A DNA stretch of 64,000 bases, from contig NZ_CP021978.1 of assembly GCF_004803895.1 (NCBI RefSeq), positions 620,001 to 684,000 of the forward strand, given 5' to 3'. The notes beneath the pieces were generated by a model that saw only the letters and a list, made by a program, of their open reading frames with translations, was not told where the DNA came from and did not search any database. This document shows, one piece after another, positions 33,063 to 42,575 of the stretch; within the stretch, counting starts at the first letter, position 1; every line of letters begins with the position of its first letter. Origin of the DNA: Streptomyces hawaiiensis (GTDB lineage Bacteria; Actinomycetota; Actinomycetes; Streptomycetales; Streptomycetaceae). Made by a program: the position numbers and the translations under genes.

Positions 33063-34682
33063 GTGGAGTACAACCTTGCCGACCTGTTCGAGTCGGTCGT
33101 CGACGTCGTCCCCGGCCGTGAGGCGCTGGTGTACGCCGACCATCCCGGCACGGGCGCGGAGCGCCGCCTGACGTACGCGGAGCTCGACGCGGCGGCCGAC
33201 CGCGTCGGCCACCACCTGCTCGACAGCGGGATACGCCCCGGGGAGCACCTCGGGCTCCACCTCTACAACGGCGTGGAGTACCTGCAGACGGTGCTGGGCT
33301 GCCTGAAGGCTCGGATCGTTCCCGTCAACGTCAACTACCGGTATGTGGAAGAGGAGTTGGTGTACCTCTACCGGGACGCGGATCTGGCCGCGCTGGTCTT
33401 CGACGCCGAGTTCACGGACCGGGTGGCGGCGGCGCGGCCCCGGGCCGGGAAGCTGCGGCATCTTATCCGGGTGGGCGCTGCGGCGCCGGGAGCCGCAGAG
33501 GTGCCCTGTGTGGAGTTCGCCCAGGTGGAGGCCGCCGGGTCGCCCGAGCGCGGTTTCCCGGCCCGGTCGGCCGATGACCAGTTCATCATCTACACCGGTG
33601 GCACGACCGGGATGCCCAAGGGCGTGATGTGGCGGCAGGAGGATCTGTTCTTCGCGGGCCTCGGCGGCGGCGCCCCGACCGGGGAGCCGGTGAAGAAGCC
33701 GGAGGAGCTCGCCGAGCGGGTCGCGGCGGGCGGTGCGGGGATCACGTTCTTCCCGACGGCTCCGCTGATGCACGGCACCTCCACCCTCACGGCGTTCATC
33801 GGCTTCAACTTCGGGCAGCGGGTACTGATCCACCGCAAGTTCGTGCCCGAGGAGGTGCTGCGGACCGTGGAGAAGGAGAGGGTCAGCAGCATCTCGCTGG
33901 TGGGGGATGCGATGCTGCGGCCGCTGATCGACGCGCTGAGCGGTCCGCTGCGGCACATCGACCGCTCGTCGCTGTTCAGCGTGTCGTCGTCCGGCGCGAT
34001 CTTGTCCGACACGGTGCGCCGGCAGTTCCGGGAGCTGGTGCCGAACGCCATGCTGCTGAACAACTTCGGCTCGTCGGAGTCGGGCTTCAACGGGACGGCG
34101 ACCGAGGACTCGGGACCGGAGCGGGGCTTTCGGGTGCGGGTCAACGCCCGTACCCAGGTGGTCGACCCGGCCACGTACGCGCCGGTGGCGGTCGGTGAGG
34201 TGGGCCGGGTCGCCCAGTGCGGACATGTGCCGCTCGGCTACTACAACGACCCGGCCAAAACCGCGGGGACCTTCTTCGAGAGGGACGGCGAGCGGTGGGT
34301 GCTGCTCGGCGACATGGCCACCGTCGACGAGGAGGGCGTGGTCACCGTCCTGGGCCGGGGCTCGCAGTGCATCAACACCGGTGGCGAGAAGGTGTACCCG
34401 GAGGAGGTCGAGCAGGCCCTCAAGTCCCACCCGGACGTCTACGACGCGCTGGTGGCCGGGGTGCCGGACCCCCGCTGGGGCCACCATGTGGCGGCGGTGG
34501 TGCAACTGCGCGAGGGTGCTGCACGGCCGTCGCTTCAGGACATCCGGACGCACTGCCGTGACCGGCTCGCCGGCTACAAGATCCCGCGCCGGCTGGTGAT
34601 CACCGAGTCGATCCAGCGGTCGCCGAGCGGCAAGGCGGACTACCGGTGGGCGCGGGAGGTGGCGGTGGCGGCGGACGGGTGA
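33063..34682 (+). CDS. FadD-type acyl-CoA synthetase
   Basis: A 539-residue AMP-forming ligase that activates a carboxylic acid to its CoA thioester. YTGGTTGMPKG (about residue 177) is the P-loop, NNFGSSESG the adenine-binding A5 motif, LLGDMATVDEEG the A7 Asp, and GEKVYPEEVEQ the hinge. The catalytic C-terminal Lys is in PSGKADYRW. It most resembles the FadD17/19-like ligases that act on steroid side chains or branched acids. The GTG at 33063 has AGGAGG ahead of it and is preferred to an ATG at 33012. It is divergent from the crotonase/DUF35/Ltp set. Confidence 0.9.
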   Translation: MEYNLADLFESVVDVVPGREALVYADHPGTGAERRLTYAELDAAADRVGHHLLDSGIRPGEHLGLHLYNGVEYLQTVLGCLKARIVPVNVNYRYVEEELVYLYRDADLAALVFDAEFTDRVAAARPRAGKLRHLIRVGAAAPGAAEVPCVEFAQVEAAGSPERGFPARSADDQFIIYTGGTTGMPKGVMWRQEDLFFAGLGGGAPTGEPVKKPEELAERVAAGGAGITFFPTAPLMHGTSTLTAFIGFNFGQRVLIHRKFVPEEVLRTVEKERVSSISLVGDAMLRPLIDALSGPLRHIDRSSLFSVSSSGAILSDTVRRQFRELVPNAMLLNNFGSSESGFNGTATEDSGPERGFRVRVNARTQVVDPATYAPVAVGEVGRVAQCGHVPLGYYNDPAKTAGTFFERDGERWVLLGDMATVDEEGVVTVLGRGSQCINTGGEKVYPEEVEQALKSHPDVYDALVAGVPDPRWGHHVAAVVQLREGAARPSLQDIRTHCRDRLAGYKIPRRLVITESIQRSPSGKADYRWAREVAVAADG

Positions 34683-34795
34683 TTCTCCGGCCGGACCATT
34701 GAACCCAAGGTGACGTGCGGACGTACTGGTGGTGGCAGGCTCGGTCTCCGGGCTCTGTTCGCCATGCCAGCAAGACCGCACGGAAGGACCTCCGG

Positions 34796-36613
34796 GTGTC
34801 GCTCTTCACTCGCTCCCGTCAGCTCTCGGACACGACCGAGGGCGGGGCGGAACCGGATGACGACACCGGTACGGCGGATCCGAAGGGCGGCACCGGCACG
34901 GACGCCCCCGAAGGCGCCACCCCGGCGCCGGAGACCCCTTCCGGGCGGCCGCCGACGGCGAAGCCCGGCTGGTTCGGGTGGCGGCGTCGCTACCCCCGTA
35001 CGGCACAAGGCATCTCCATCGGCACAACGGTGCTGGCCGGTGCCCTCGTGCTGTTCGCGCTGCTCGTGCCGAACCGGATCGAGCGGGTCGAATTCGCGTC
35101 GTTCGTCCGCATCCCCGCCGAGGGCGTGCTGCTCGCCGGGTTGCTGCTCGCGCTGCCGTCGAGGCCCCGGCGGGTCATGGCGGTCGTCACGGGCGTGTTC
35201 CTGGGCCTGGTCACGGTCCTGAAGTTCGTCGACATGGGCTTCTACCAGATCCTGGCCCGGCCCTTCGACCTGGTCCTGGACTGGATACTGATCGAGAACG
35301 GCACGGACTTCCTGAGGGAGACGTTCGGCCGTACCGGCCAGGTGCTGGCCGTGGCCGGCGTGATCGTCCTGTTCGTCGCGGTGCCGGTCCTCACGACCCT
35401 CGCCGTGGTGCGGCTGACGCACCTGATGGTCCGCAACCGGCCCGTCGCCGGCCGTACGGTCCTGGTCCTCGGCACGGCGTGGATCACCTGCATGACGCTG
35501 GGCGTGCAGATCGGCACCGTTCCGATCGCCACCAAGGGCAACGCGGAGTTCCTGGGCAACCGGGTGGAGCAGGTCCGGGCGGGCCTGAAGGACGCCCGGG
35601 TCTTCGAGAAGCAGGCCGCCGTGGACGCCTTCGCGAAGACGCCGCCCGACCAGTTGCTCACGGGGCTGCGCGGCAAGGACGTCCTGTTCACGTTCATCGA
35701 GAGCTACGGCCGGGTCGCGATCGACGACCCGGCGATGGCGCCCCGGATCGACGCGGTGCTCAAGGAGGGCACCGGCTCGCTGAAGGCGGCCGGTTTCGAG
35801 TCGCGCAGCGGCTGGCTGCAGTCGCCGGTGACGGGAGCGGGCAGCTGGCTCGCCCACTCGACCTTCCTGTCCGGGCTGTGGATCAAGAACCAGCAGCGGT
35901 ACCGCAATCTGACCACGAGCGATCGCATGACGCTGACGAAGTACTTCGGCAAGACGGGCGCCTGGCGGACCGTCGGCATCGTGCCGGGGGTGCGGCGGGC
36001 CTGGCCGGAGGGGAAGTACTTCGGCCTGGACCACATCTACGACTCCGAGCATCTCGGCTACCACGGCCCGTACTTCAGCTGGACGCCCGTGCCCGACCAG
36101 TTCAGCATGGAGGCCTTCCAGCGCCTGGAGCACGGCAAGAAGGACCGCGAGCCGATCATGGCGGAGATCATCCTGGCCTCCAGCCACAACCCCTGGTCGC
36201 CCATCGCGCGGATGATCGACTGGAACGACCTCGGCGACGGCTCGGTGTTCCACCGGATCAAGAAGGAGGGCACCAACCCCGCGGAGGTCTGGAAGGACCC
36301 GGAGAAGGTGCGCACCGAGTACCGGCGGGCCATCGAGTACTCGATCCGCAGCCTGACCGAGTGGGTCGAGCGCTACGGCGACGAGGACACGGTGCTGGTC
36401 TTCCTCGGCGACCACCAGCCGGTGCCGACCGTCACCGCCGGGGACACCGGCAAGGACGTGCCGGTGACGATCGTCGCCCACGACAAGAAGGTCCTGGACC
36501 GCGTCGCCGACTGGGGCTGGACGGACGGCCTCAAGCCGGCCGAGAACGCGCCCCGGTGGGGCATGGACAAGTTCCGCGACCGCTTCATGGCGGCGTACGG
36601 TCCGCGGGGCTGA
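34796..36613 (+). CDS. Membrane-anchored sulfatase/LTA-synthase-like alkaline-phosphatase-fold protein
   Basis: A 605-residue membrane protein. The first ~70 residues are acidic and Pro-rich; about four transmembrane helices follow (residues ~75-235), then an extracytoplasmic domain with the alkaline phosphatase/sulfatase fold. FTFIESYGR is the conserved start of the domain (metal ligands), ILASSHNPW and FLGDHQPV hold later His/Asp ligands. Fusion of helices to this fold is seen in lipoteichoic acid synthases and in phosphoglycerol transferases. The GTG start has GGAAGG upstream. The product overlaps the convergent hydrolase gene by 29 bases. Confidence 0.85.
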   Translation: MSLFTRSRQLSDTTEGGAEPDDDTGTADPKGGTGTDAPEGATPAPETPSGRPPTAKPGWFGWRRRYPRTAQGISIGTTVLAGALVLFALLVPNRIERVEFASFVRIPAEGVLLAGLLLALPSRPRRVMAVVTGVFLGLVTVLKFVDMGFYQILARPFDLVLDWILIENGTDFLRETFGRTGQVLAVAGVIVLFVAVPVLTTLAVVRLTHLMVRNRPVAGRTVLVLGTAWITCMTLGVQIGTVPIATKGNAEFLGNRVEQVRAGLKDARVFEKQAAVDAFAKTPPDQLLTGLRGKDVLFTFIESYGRVAIDDPAMAPRIDAVLKEGTGSLKAAGFESRSGWLQSPVTGAGSWLAHSTFLSGLWIKNQQRYRNLTTSDRMTLTKYFGKTGAWRTVGIVPGVRRAWPEGKYFGLDHIYDSEHLGYHGPYFSWTPVPDQFSMEAFQRLEHGKKDREPIMAEIILASSHNPWSPIARMIDWNDLGDGSVFHRIKKEGTNPAEVWKDPEKVRTEYRRAIEYSIRSLTEWVERYGDEDTVLVFLGDHQPVPTVTAGDTGKDVPVTIVAHDKKVLDRVADWGWTDGLKPAENAPRWGMDKFRDRFMAAYGPRG

Positions 36614-37298
36614 GGAAGTCCTCCACGGCGGCGAGGAACTCCTTCGGCCGCGTCTCGTGCACGAGATGCCCCGCGTCGACGGTGATGTGCCGCGCGTCGG
36701 GAAGCAGTTCGGCGAGCGCGGCGATCTGCTCCTGCGGAATCGGGCTGGCCGGCCCGCCACCGATCAGCAGCGTGGGCATGGTGATCCGCCCCATGTGGTC
36801 CCACCACACGGGATTGGGGGCGTTGCGCTGCCGGTCGGTGGCGAGGATCATCGCCCAGTCATACGGCAGATAACCGCCGGGCCGTTCGGCGGGCGGGCGC
36901 GGCGGGTCCAGCGGGAAGGGCGCGGGCACGTCCTCCAGGACGAGCCGCCGTACGAGCCCCGGGCTGTGCTGCGCGAGAAGGCAGGCGACGGCGCCGCCGA
37001 GCGAGTGGCCCACGATGTCGGCGCGGGCGATGCCGAGCGCCCCGAGCAGGGCGTGGAGGTCGTCGCGCATGGTCTCGTACGCGTATCCGCCGGGCCAGTC
37101 GGTACGGCCGTGCCCGCGCAGGTCGGGGGCGTAGACGCGGCGGGGTCCGGCGGCCAGGGCGGGGGCGATCTCCGCCCAGTCGGCGCCGTCGGCCCCGCGG
37201 GCGTGCAGCAGCACGAGGGGCTCTGCGTCCCGGGGCCCCCAGACACGGTAGGCCTGGGTGATGCCGTTCGCCCGTACGGTGCGCGGTGGTGTGTCCAT
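36585..37298 (-). CDS. Alpha/beta hydrolase
   Basis: A 237-residue alpha/beta hydrolase. HARGADGADW is the oxyanion-hole region, GHSLGG contains the nucleophilic Ser, and AGHLVHE carries the catalytic His near the C-terminus; LIGGGPASPI is where the Asp should fall. The cap is small. The substrate is unknown. The start at the ATG 37298 gives the domain directly; the much longer open frame upstream is not coding. It overlaps the 3' end of the sulfatase gene. Confidence 0.88.
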   Translation of the reverse strand: MDTPPRTVRANGITQAYRVWGPRDAEPLVLLHARGADGADWAEIAPALAAGPRRVYAPDLRGHGRTDWPGGYAYETMRDDLHALLGALGIARADIVGHSLGGAVACLLAQHSPGLVRRLVLEDVPAPFPLDPPRPPAERPGGYLPYDWAMILATDRQRNAPNPVWWDHMGRITMPTLLIGGGPASPIPQEQIAALAELLPDARHITVDAGHLVHETRPKEFLAAVEDFLSPADRTPP

Positions 37299-37372
37299 GC
37301 CGGGCACGGTAGGCGAGGGGCGCGCCCGGGCCGGGGCCGCTCTGCCGACAGCAGAGCGGTGGGTCGCGCCGG

Positions 37373-38206
37373 TCAGGAGAAGAACGCGGACACGCGCCGC
37401 GTGAACCACTCCGGGTCGTCGAGCCAGGGGTAGTGCCCCGCGCCCGGCTGCACCACGCACTCGGCCTTCGGGAAGACGTCGGCGGTACGGCGGGCGAGGG
37501 CCGGGCTCGGGCCACCGTCGACTCCGCCGGCCAGAACGAGCACGGAGGCTTGCGACTGGGCCAGCGCACTCCGCGTCGCGTCCGGATCGTAGGCGCCTTC
37601 GGCACCGTAGAGATCCGCCGCGTCGTCGTTGGTCTCGGCCTCCTCCCGGCCGGCGTGGGCCCGGGCGGTGTCGTCCCAGCGCCCGTGGAAGAACGGGAGG
37701 AACACCGGGTCGAAGGCACCCGTACCGCCCAGCCAGGCCTCGAACGCCGGGAACGCCTCCGCGAACCAGGGTTCCGACGCCCGCGGCCGGGCCGCCGTCA
37801 GCCGGTCCCCCGCCGTCGCCGGCCACCCCAGTGCCCACGGGGTGGCGGTGACCAGCGCCAGCCGTCCCACCCGCTCCGGGTACCGGGCCGCGTACAGCAT
37901 GGCGAGACTGCCGCCCGCCGAGTGCGCGAGCATGTCCATCCGCTCCAGTCCCAGATGGAGCCGCAACGCCTCGACGTCGTCCACGAGCCGGTCACAGCGG
38001 TACGTCCCCGGATCCGCCGGCAGCCCGGACTCCCCCGTGCCGCGCAGGTCGAGGAGCACCAGCTGCCGATGGGCGTCCAGACCGCCCAGGTTCCCCAGAT
38101 AGGCGGAGGCCCGCATGGGCCCGCCGGGCAGCACGACGAGCGGCTCACCCTCGCCGCGCAGGTGACAGGCGAGTCGGGTCCCGTCCGGGGCACTGAAGAT
38201 CGGCAT
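37373..38206 (-). CDS. Alpha/beta hydrolase, proline-iminopeptidase-like
   Basis: A 277-residue hydrolase with PGGPMRAS (oxyanion), DLRGTGESG (strand 4 loop), HSAGGSLAML (nucleophile Ser), VDGGPSP (Asp) and GAGHYPWLDD (His). The pattern is that of the S33 prolyl aminopeptidase/haloalkane dehalogenase-like group. It lacks a signal peptide and should be cytosolic. It lies 74 bases upstream of the other hydrolase on the same strand and 60 bases downstream of the acyl-CoA synthetase gene. Confidence 0.87.
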   Translation of the reverse strand: MPIFSAPDGTRLACHLRGEGEPLVVLPGGPMRASAYLGNLGGLDAHRQLVLLDLRGTGESGLPADPGTYRCDRLVDDVEALRLHLGLERMDMLAHSAGGSLAMLYAARYPERVGRLALVTATPWALGWPATAGDRLTAARPRASEPWFAEAFPAFEAWLGGTGAFDPVFLPFFHGRWDDTARAHAGREEAETNDDAADLYGAEGAYDPDATRSALAQSQASVLVLAGGVDGGPSPALARRTADVFPKAECVVQPGAGHYPWLDDPEWFTRRVSAFFS

Positions 38207-38266
38207 GCCGCCGATCCTGCTGTCAGGGGCCGGTCCGGCACAACCGGGTTCTCCGGTTCGTGCGCG

Positions 38267-39769
38267 CTACCCTTTCCCGAGGTCGTTCCTCAGGTCCCGC
38301 TTGAGGATCTTTCCGCTGGCGTTGCGCGGGAGTTCGTCCACGAAGACCACCCGCTTCGGCGCCTTGAAGGGGGTGAGCCTCTCGCGGACGTGGTCGATCA
38401 GTTCCGCCTCCGAGACCTCGCCGCGCGGGACGACGACGGCCGTCACCGCCTCGATCCAGCGTTCGTCCGGCAGGCCCACGACCGCGGCCTCGGCGACCTG
38501 GGGGTGGGTGTACAGCGCGTCCTCGACCTGGCGTGAGGCGATCACGACGCCACCGGAGTTGATGACGTCCTTCACGCGGTCGACGATCGTGAAGTAGCCG
38601 TGCGCGTCGCGTACCGCGAGGTCGCCGGAGCGGAACCAGCCGTCGCGGAAGGCCTCGGCGGTCTCCTCGGGCTTGTCCCAGTAGCCCTCGCACAGTTGCG
38701 GGGAGCGGTAGACGATCTCGCCGGGGGTGCCGTCGGGTACGTCCTCGCCGTCCTCGTCGACCACGCGCGCGTCGACGAACAGGACGGGCCGGCCGCAGGA
38801 GTCCATGCGGCCCTTGTGTTCGTCGGGCGCGAGGACCGTGGCCAGGGGGCCGATCTCGCTCTGGCCGAAGCAGTTGTAGAAGGCCAGGCCCGGGAGGCGC
38901 TCCCGCAGCCGTTCGAGTACGGGGACCGGCATGATCGAGGCGCCGTAGTAGGCCTTGCGCAGACCGCTCAGGTCGCGGGTGGCGAAGTCGGGGCGGTCGG
39001 CCAGGGCGATCCAGACGGTGGGCGGCGCGAACAGGCTGTCCGCGCGGCCCTCTTCGATGAGGTCGAAGAGCCGGTCGCCGTCGGGTGCGTCGACGATGAT
39101 GTTCGTCGCGCCGACGGTGAGGTAGGGCAGCAGGAAGACGTGCATCTGCGCCGAGTGGTACAGCGGCAGGGCGTGCGCGGGGCGGTCGCCCGCACTGAGG
39201 TCGAGGGCGGTGATCGCGCTCAGGTACTCGTGCACCAGGGCCCGGTGCGTCATCATCGCGCCCTTGGGCAGGGCGGTCGTCCCGGACGTGTACAGCAGTT
39301 GCGCGAGGTCGTCGGTGCGCGGCTCGGGACCGTCGTACGCGGGTGCCTCGGGCAGCCGTGCCAGCAGCGAGCCGTCGGCGTCGCGCAGGGGCAACGTCCG
39401 TACACCGTACGGCAGTCGCGCCGCGAGGCCGGGGTCGGTGAGGATGAGGGAGCTGCCGGACTGGCCGACGATGTAGGCAAGGTCGTCGCCGGTCAGGTTC
39501 TGGTTGACGGGTACGTGCACCAGGCCCGCGCGGGCGCAGGCCAGGAAGGCGATCAGGTAGGCGTCGGAGTTGTGGCCGTAGGCGCCGACCCGGTCCCCGG
39601 GAGACAGCCCTTGGCCGAGGAGGACGCTAGCCGCGCGGGAGACCGCGGTGTCGAGTTCGTCGTACGTCCAGGTCCGCTCGGCGTACTCCACCGCTACGCG
39701 CGCCGGTGTGCGCCGGGCGCTGCGCCGCAGGACTGCGTCGACCGTGCTGCCGTGTCCGGGCGTCGTCAT
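38267..39769 (-). CDS. AMP-forming acyl-CoA synthetase (fatty-acid ligase)
   Basis: A 500-residue ligase. LLYTSGTTALPKGAMM is the P-loop, YNCFGQSEIG the A5 adenine motif, RSGDLAVRD the A7 Asp and INSGGVVIASRQVED the hinge. The catalytic Lys lies in ASGKILKRD at the end. Compared with the FadD at 33063 it is closer to medium/long-chain fatty-acid-CoA ligases. The ATG 39769 has GAGGA upstream. No TCTGAC-type dyad is seen before it, unlike the other two synthetase loci, so it is probably under different control. Confidence 0.9.
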   Translation of the reverse strand: MTTPGHGSTVDAVLRRSARRTPARVAVEYAERTWTYDELDTAVSRAASVLLGQGLSPGDRVGAYGHNSDAYLIAFLACARAGLVHVPVNQNLTGDDLAYIVGQSGSSLILTDPGLAARLPYGVRTLPLRDADGSLLARLPEAPAYDGPEPRTDDLAQLLYTSGTTALPKGAMMTHRALVHEYLSAITALDLSAGDRPAHALPLYHSAQMHVFLLPYLTVGATNIIVDAPDGDRLFDLIEEGRADSLFAPPTVWIALADRPDFATRDLSGLRKAYYGASIMPVPVLERLRERLPGLAFYNCFGQSEIGPLATVLAPDEHKGRMDSCGRPVLFVDARVVDEDGEDVPDGTPGEIVYRSPQLCEGYWDKPEETAEAFRDGWFRSGDLAVRDAHGYFTIVDRVKDVINSGGVVIASRQVEDALYTHPQVAEAAVVGLPDERWIEAVTAVVVPRGEVSEAELIDHVRERLTPFKAPKRVVFVDELPRNASGKILKRDLRNDLGKG

Positions 39770-39952
39770 GACACATGATCCTCGGTTCACCGCCCGAGGA
39801 GGTCAAGGACCCCGGACAGGGAAGCCACGGCGTGGGCCGGCCACGAGCAACCCTGCCGCCGCCGACGGCGTCCGGTGTCATGAAACCGACGGGCGTTCGA
39901 ATCAGGTTCGTACACTCGTCGCTCCTTTCCCTCGACGATGTTGGAGGGCACG

Positions 39953-42379
39953 ATGCGCAGCCGCCTGAGACGACTCGTTCTCGGGGCCACGGCCCTGTTC
40001 ACCGCCGCGTCCGCGTTACCCGCGGCCGCCGCCACGACCCAGCAGCGAGCAGAGCAACACCCCTCCCGCGACGGCATGTCCGCCGTCATCCGCTACACCG
40101 AGTACGGCATTCCGCACATCGTCGCGAAGGACCACGCGGACCTGGGCTTCGGTACGGGCTGGGCGCAGGCCGCCGACGAGGTGTGCACGCTCGCCGACGG
40201 GTTCGTGACCCTGCGGGGCGAGCGGTCCCGGTACTTCGGTGCCGACGCGCCCGCCGGCGGCGATCTCTCGGCGGCCAGGACGAACCTCGCCAGCGACCTG
40301 TACTTCCGCGGGGTGCGCGAGAGCCGCACCATTCAGAAGCTGCTCGCCGAGCGCGCGCCCGTGGGCCCCAGCCGTGAGGTCCGGGACATGATGCGCGGCT
40401 GGGCGGCCGGTTACAACGCCCGGCTGAAGCAGCAGAAGATCACGGATCCGGCCTGTGCGGGCGCGTCCTGGGTCCGGCCGGTCACCGAGCTGGACGTGGC
40501 GGCCCGCGGTCTGGCCATCGCCTCGATATCCGGCGAGGGGCGGTTCGTGGACACGATCACGGCCGCGCAGCCGCCGACCGGAGCCACCGCCGCCTCCCGC
40601 GCTCCGTCCGCCCGCACGCCGGGCGCCAAGGCCGTGGTGAAGGCAGCGGACGAGCTGTGGGGCGACCCCGGCATGGGCTCCAACGCGGTCGCCTTCCACG
40701 GTGACACGACGGCGAACGGCCGTGGTCTGCTGCTGGGCAACCCGCACTACCCGTGGGACGGCGGGCGCCGCTTCTGGCAGTCGCAGCAGACGATCCCGGG
40801 TGAGCTGAACGTGTCCGGCGGGTCCCTGCTCGGCACCCCGGCGATCTCCGTCGGGTTCAACGCACATGTGGCGTGGAGCCATACCGTCTCCACCGGCATT
40901 CCGGCCAACTTCCACCGGCTGACACTCGATCCGGCCGATCCCACGGTCTACCGCGTGGACGGCAGGCCGGAACGCATGAAGAAGCGGACCGTGACGGTCG
41001 CCGTGAAGGACGGCACGCCGGTGACCCGCACCCAGTGGTGGACCCGCTACGGCCCCGTCGTCACCTCCCTCAGCCCGCAGGTCCCGCTGCCGTGGACCGG
41101 CGAGACGGCGTACGCCCTGCACGATCCCAACGCCGCGAACCTCCGCTTCCCCGACACCTCGCTCGGCTTCAGCAAGGCGCGGAGCACGGCCGACGTCCTC
41201 GCCTCCCTCGACCGGCACCAGGGCCTCCCCTGGGTGAACACGATCGCCGCCGACCGGGCGGGGCACTCCCTCTACACCCAGTCCCAGGTGCTCCCCCGTA
41301 TCACCGACGAGCTGGCCGGGCGCTGCTCGACGGAACTCGGCAGGACCACGTACCCGGCGTCCGGGATCGCGATCCTCGACGGCTCGCGCGGCGACTGCGC
41401 TCTCGGCAGCGACCCCGACGCCGTCGTACCGGGGATCTTCGGCCCGGGGCGGATGCCGACGCTGAAGGACGCTCCGTACGCGGAGAACTCCAACGGCACC
41501 GCGTGGATGACCAACGCCGACCGGCCCCTCACCGGCTATGAGCGGATTTTCGGCACGGTGGGCACCCAGCTCGGCCTGCGTACCCGCGGCGCGATCGAGG
41601 ACGTGGCGGCGATGGCGGACCGCGGCGGCCTGACCGTACGCGACCTGCAACAACAGCAGTTCGCCAACCGGGTGCCCGCGGGTGACCTCGCCGCCGGGGA
41701 CGTGGCCCGGGCGTGCGCCGCGCTGCCCGGCGGTACGGCGACCGGCGGCGACGGCAAGGCCGTCGACGTGTCGGAGGCCTGCGGAGTGCTGAAGGCGTGG
41801 GACCGCACCATGGACACCGGGAGCCGGGGAGCGCTGCTCTTCGACCGGTTCTGGCGCAGGCTCGAACAGGCGGTGCCGGCCGATCGGTTGTGGAAGGTGC
41901 CGTTCTCGGCGGCGGACCCGGTCCGCACCCCGAACACCCTGAACACGGACGCCCCCGGTCTCCCCACCGCCCTCGCCGACGCGGTGGCCGAGCTGCGGGC
42001 CGCGGGCATCGCGCTCGACGCGCCGCTCGGCGCGCACCAGTTCGTCGTCCGCGACGGGAAGCGCCTGCCCGTGCCGGGCGGCGCGGGACGGCTCGGCGTG
42101 TGGAACGTGATCGAGCCGTCGTGGGACGCGGCCGCCGGCGGCTACACGGAGGTGCCGTTCGGGAGCAGCCACCTGCAGGCGGTGGGCTGGGACGGCAGCC
42201 ACTGCCCGGTGGCGCGCACGCTGCTGACGTACTCCCAGTCGTCGAACCCGAATTCGCCGCACTTCGCCGATCAGACCCGGCTGTTCTCCGGTGAGAAGTG
42301 GGTGACGTCGCGCTTCTGCGAGAAGGACATCCTGTCCTCGCCGAAGCTGAAGGTCGTGCGGGTGCACGAGCGCCGCTGA
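39953..42379 (+). CDS. Secreted penicillin/aculeacin-type acylase
   Basis: An 808-residue exported Ntn-hydrolase precursor, self-cleaved into alpha and beta chains. A signal peptide (residues 1-27) precedes the alpha chain; after the spacer, DPGMGSNAVA marks the cleavage with Ser243 becoming the beta-chain nucleophile. GNPHYPW, NGTAWMTN and SQSSNPNSPHF are typical of the aculeacin A acylase/AHL-acylase group (PvdQ, AhlM). Substrates may be cyclic lipopeptides, acyl-homoserine lactones or penicillin V. The ATG has GGAGGG ahead. Codon 22 in the signal peptide is TTA, predicting bldA control. A strong hairpin follows the stop. Confidence 0.9.
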   Translation: MRSRLRRLVLGATALFTAASALPAAAATTQQRAEQHPSRDGMSAVIRYTEYGIPHIVAKDHADLGFGTGWAQAADEVCTLADGFVTLRGERSRYFGADAPAGGDLSAARTNLASDLYFRGVRESRTIQKLLAERAPVGPSREVRDMMRGWAAGYNARLKQQKITDPACAGASWVRPVTELDVAARGLAIASISGEGRFVDTITAAQPPTGATAASRAPSARTPGAKAVVKAADELWGDPGMGSNAVAFHGDTTANGRGLLLGNPHYPWDGGRRFWQSQQTIPGELNVSGGSLLGTPAISVGFNAHVAWSHTVSTGIPANFHRLTLDPADPTVYRVDGRPERMKKRTVTVAVKDGTPVTRTQWWTRYGPVVTSLSPQVPLPWTGETAYALHDPNAANLRFPDTSLGFSKARSTADVLASLDRHQGLPWVNTIAADRAGHSLYTQSQVLPRITDELAGRCSTELGRTTYPASGIAILDGSRGDCALGSDPDAVVPGIFGPGRMPTLKDAPYAENSNGTAWMTNADRPLTGYERIFGTVGTQLGLRTRGAIEDVAAMADRGGLTVRDLQQQQFANRVPAGDLAAGDVARACAALPGGTATGGDGKAVDVSEACGVLKAWDRTMDTGSRGALLFDRFWRRLEQAVPADRLWKVPFSAADPVRTPNTLNTDAPGLPTALADAVAELRAAGIALDAPLGAHQFVVRDGKRLPVPGGAGRLGVWNVIEPSWDAAAGGYTEVPFGSSHLQAVGWDGSHCPVARTLLTYSQSSNPNSPHFADQTRLFSGEKWVTSRFCEKDILSSPKLKVVRVHERR

Positions 42380-42390
42380 CCGTGCGCGAA

Positions 42391-42417
42391 GGGTGCCGCC
42401 CCGGTGGGGCGGCACCC
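42391..42417 (+). terminator. Terminator after the acylase gene
   Basis: GGGTGCCGCCCC (42391-42402) and GGGGCGGCACCC (42406-42417) form a perfect 12-base stem with a three-base loop, 12 bases after the acylase stop codon, followed by TGTT. Confidence 0.9.
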
Positions 42418-42575
42418 TGTTCGGGCCCGGCGGGATCCGTACATCCAAGAAGCCGGGGTCCGGCCGGGTACCGGCCGGACGGCGAGGGGGTGCCGGCCAA
42501 AGGATGACGCCCGCGCCCACCGCGGCGACCAAAGCCTCAGCGACCGAAGCTGGGGCACCAACGCCCGAAGCGGCC

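Noticed and set aside
39890..39930. GTTCGAATC resembling a tRNA T-loop
   Set aside because: No acceptor stem, anticodon arm or CCA-side pairing could be folded around it.
40016..42532. Open frame of 838 codons opposite the acylase
   Set aside because: The + strand encodes a clear Ntn-hydrolase with all motifs; the opposite frame is low-complexity Arg/Gly/Val shadow.
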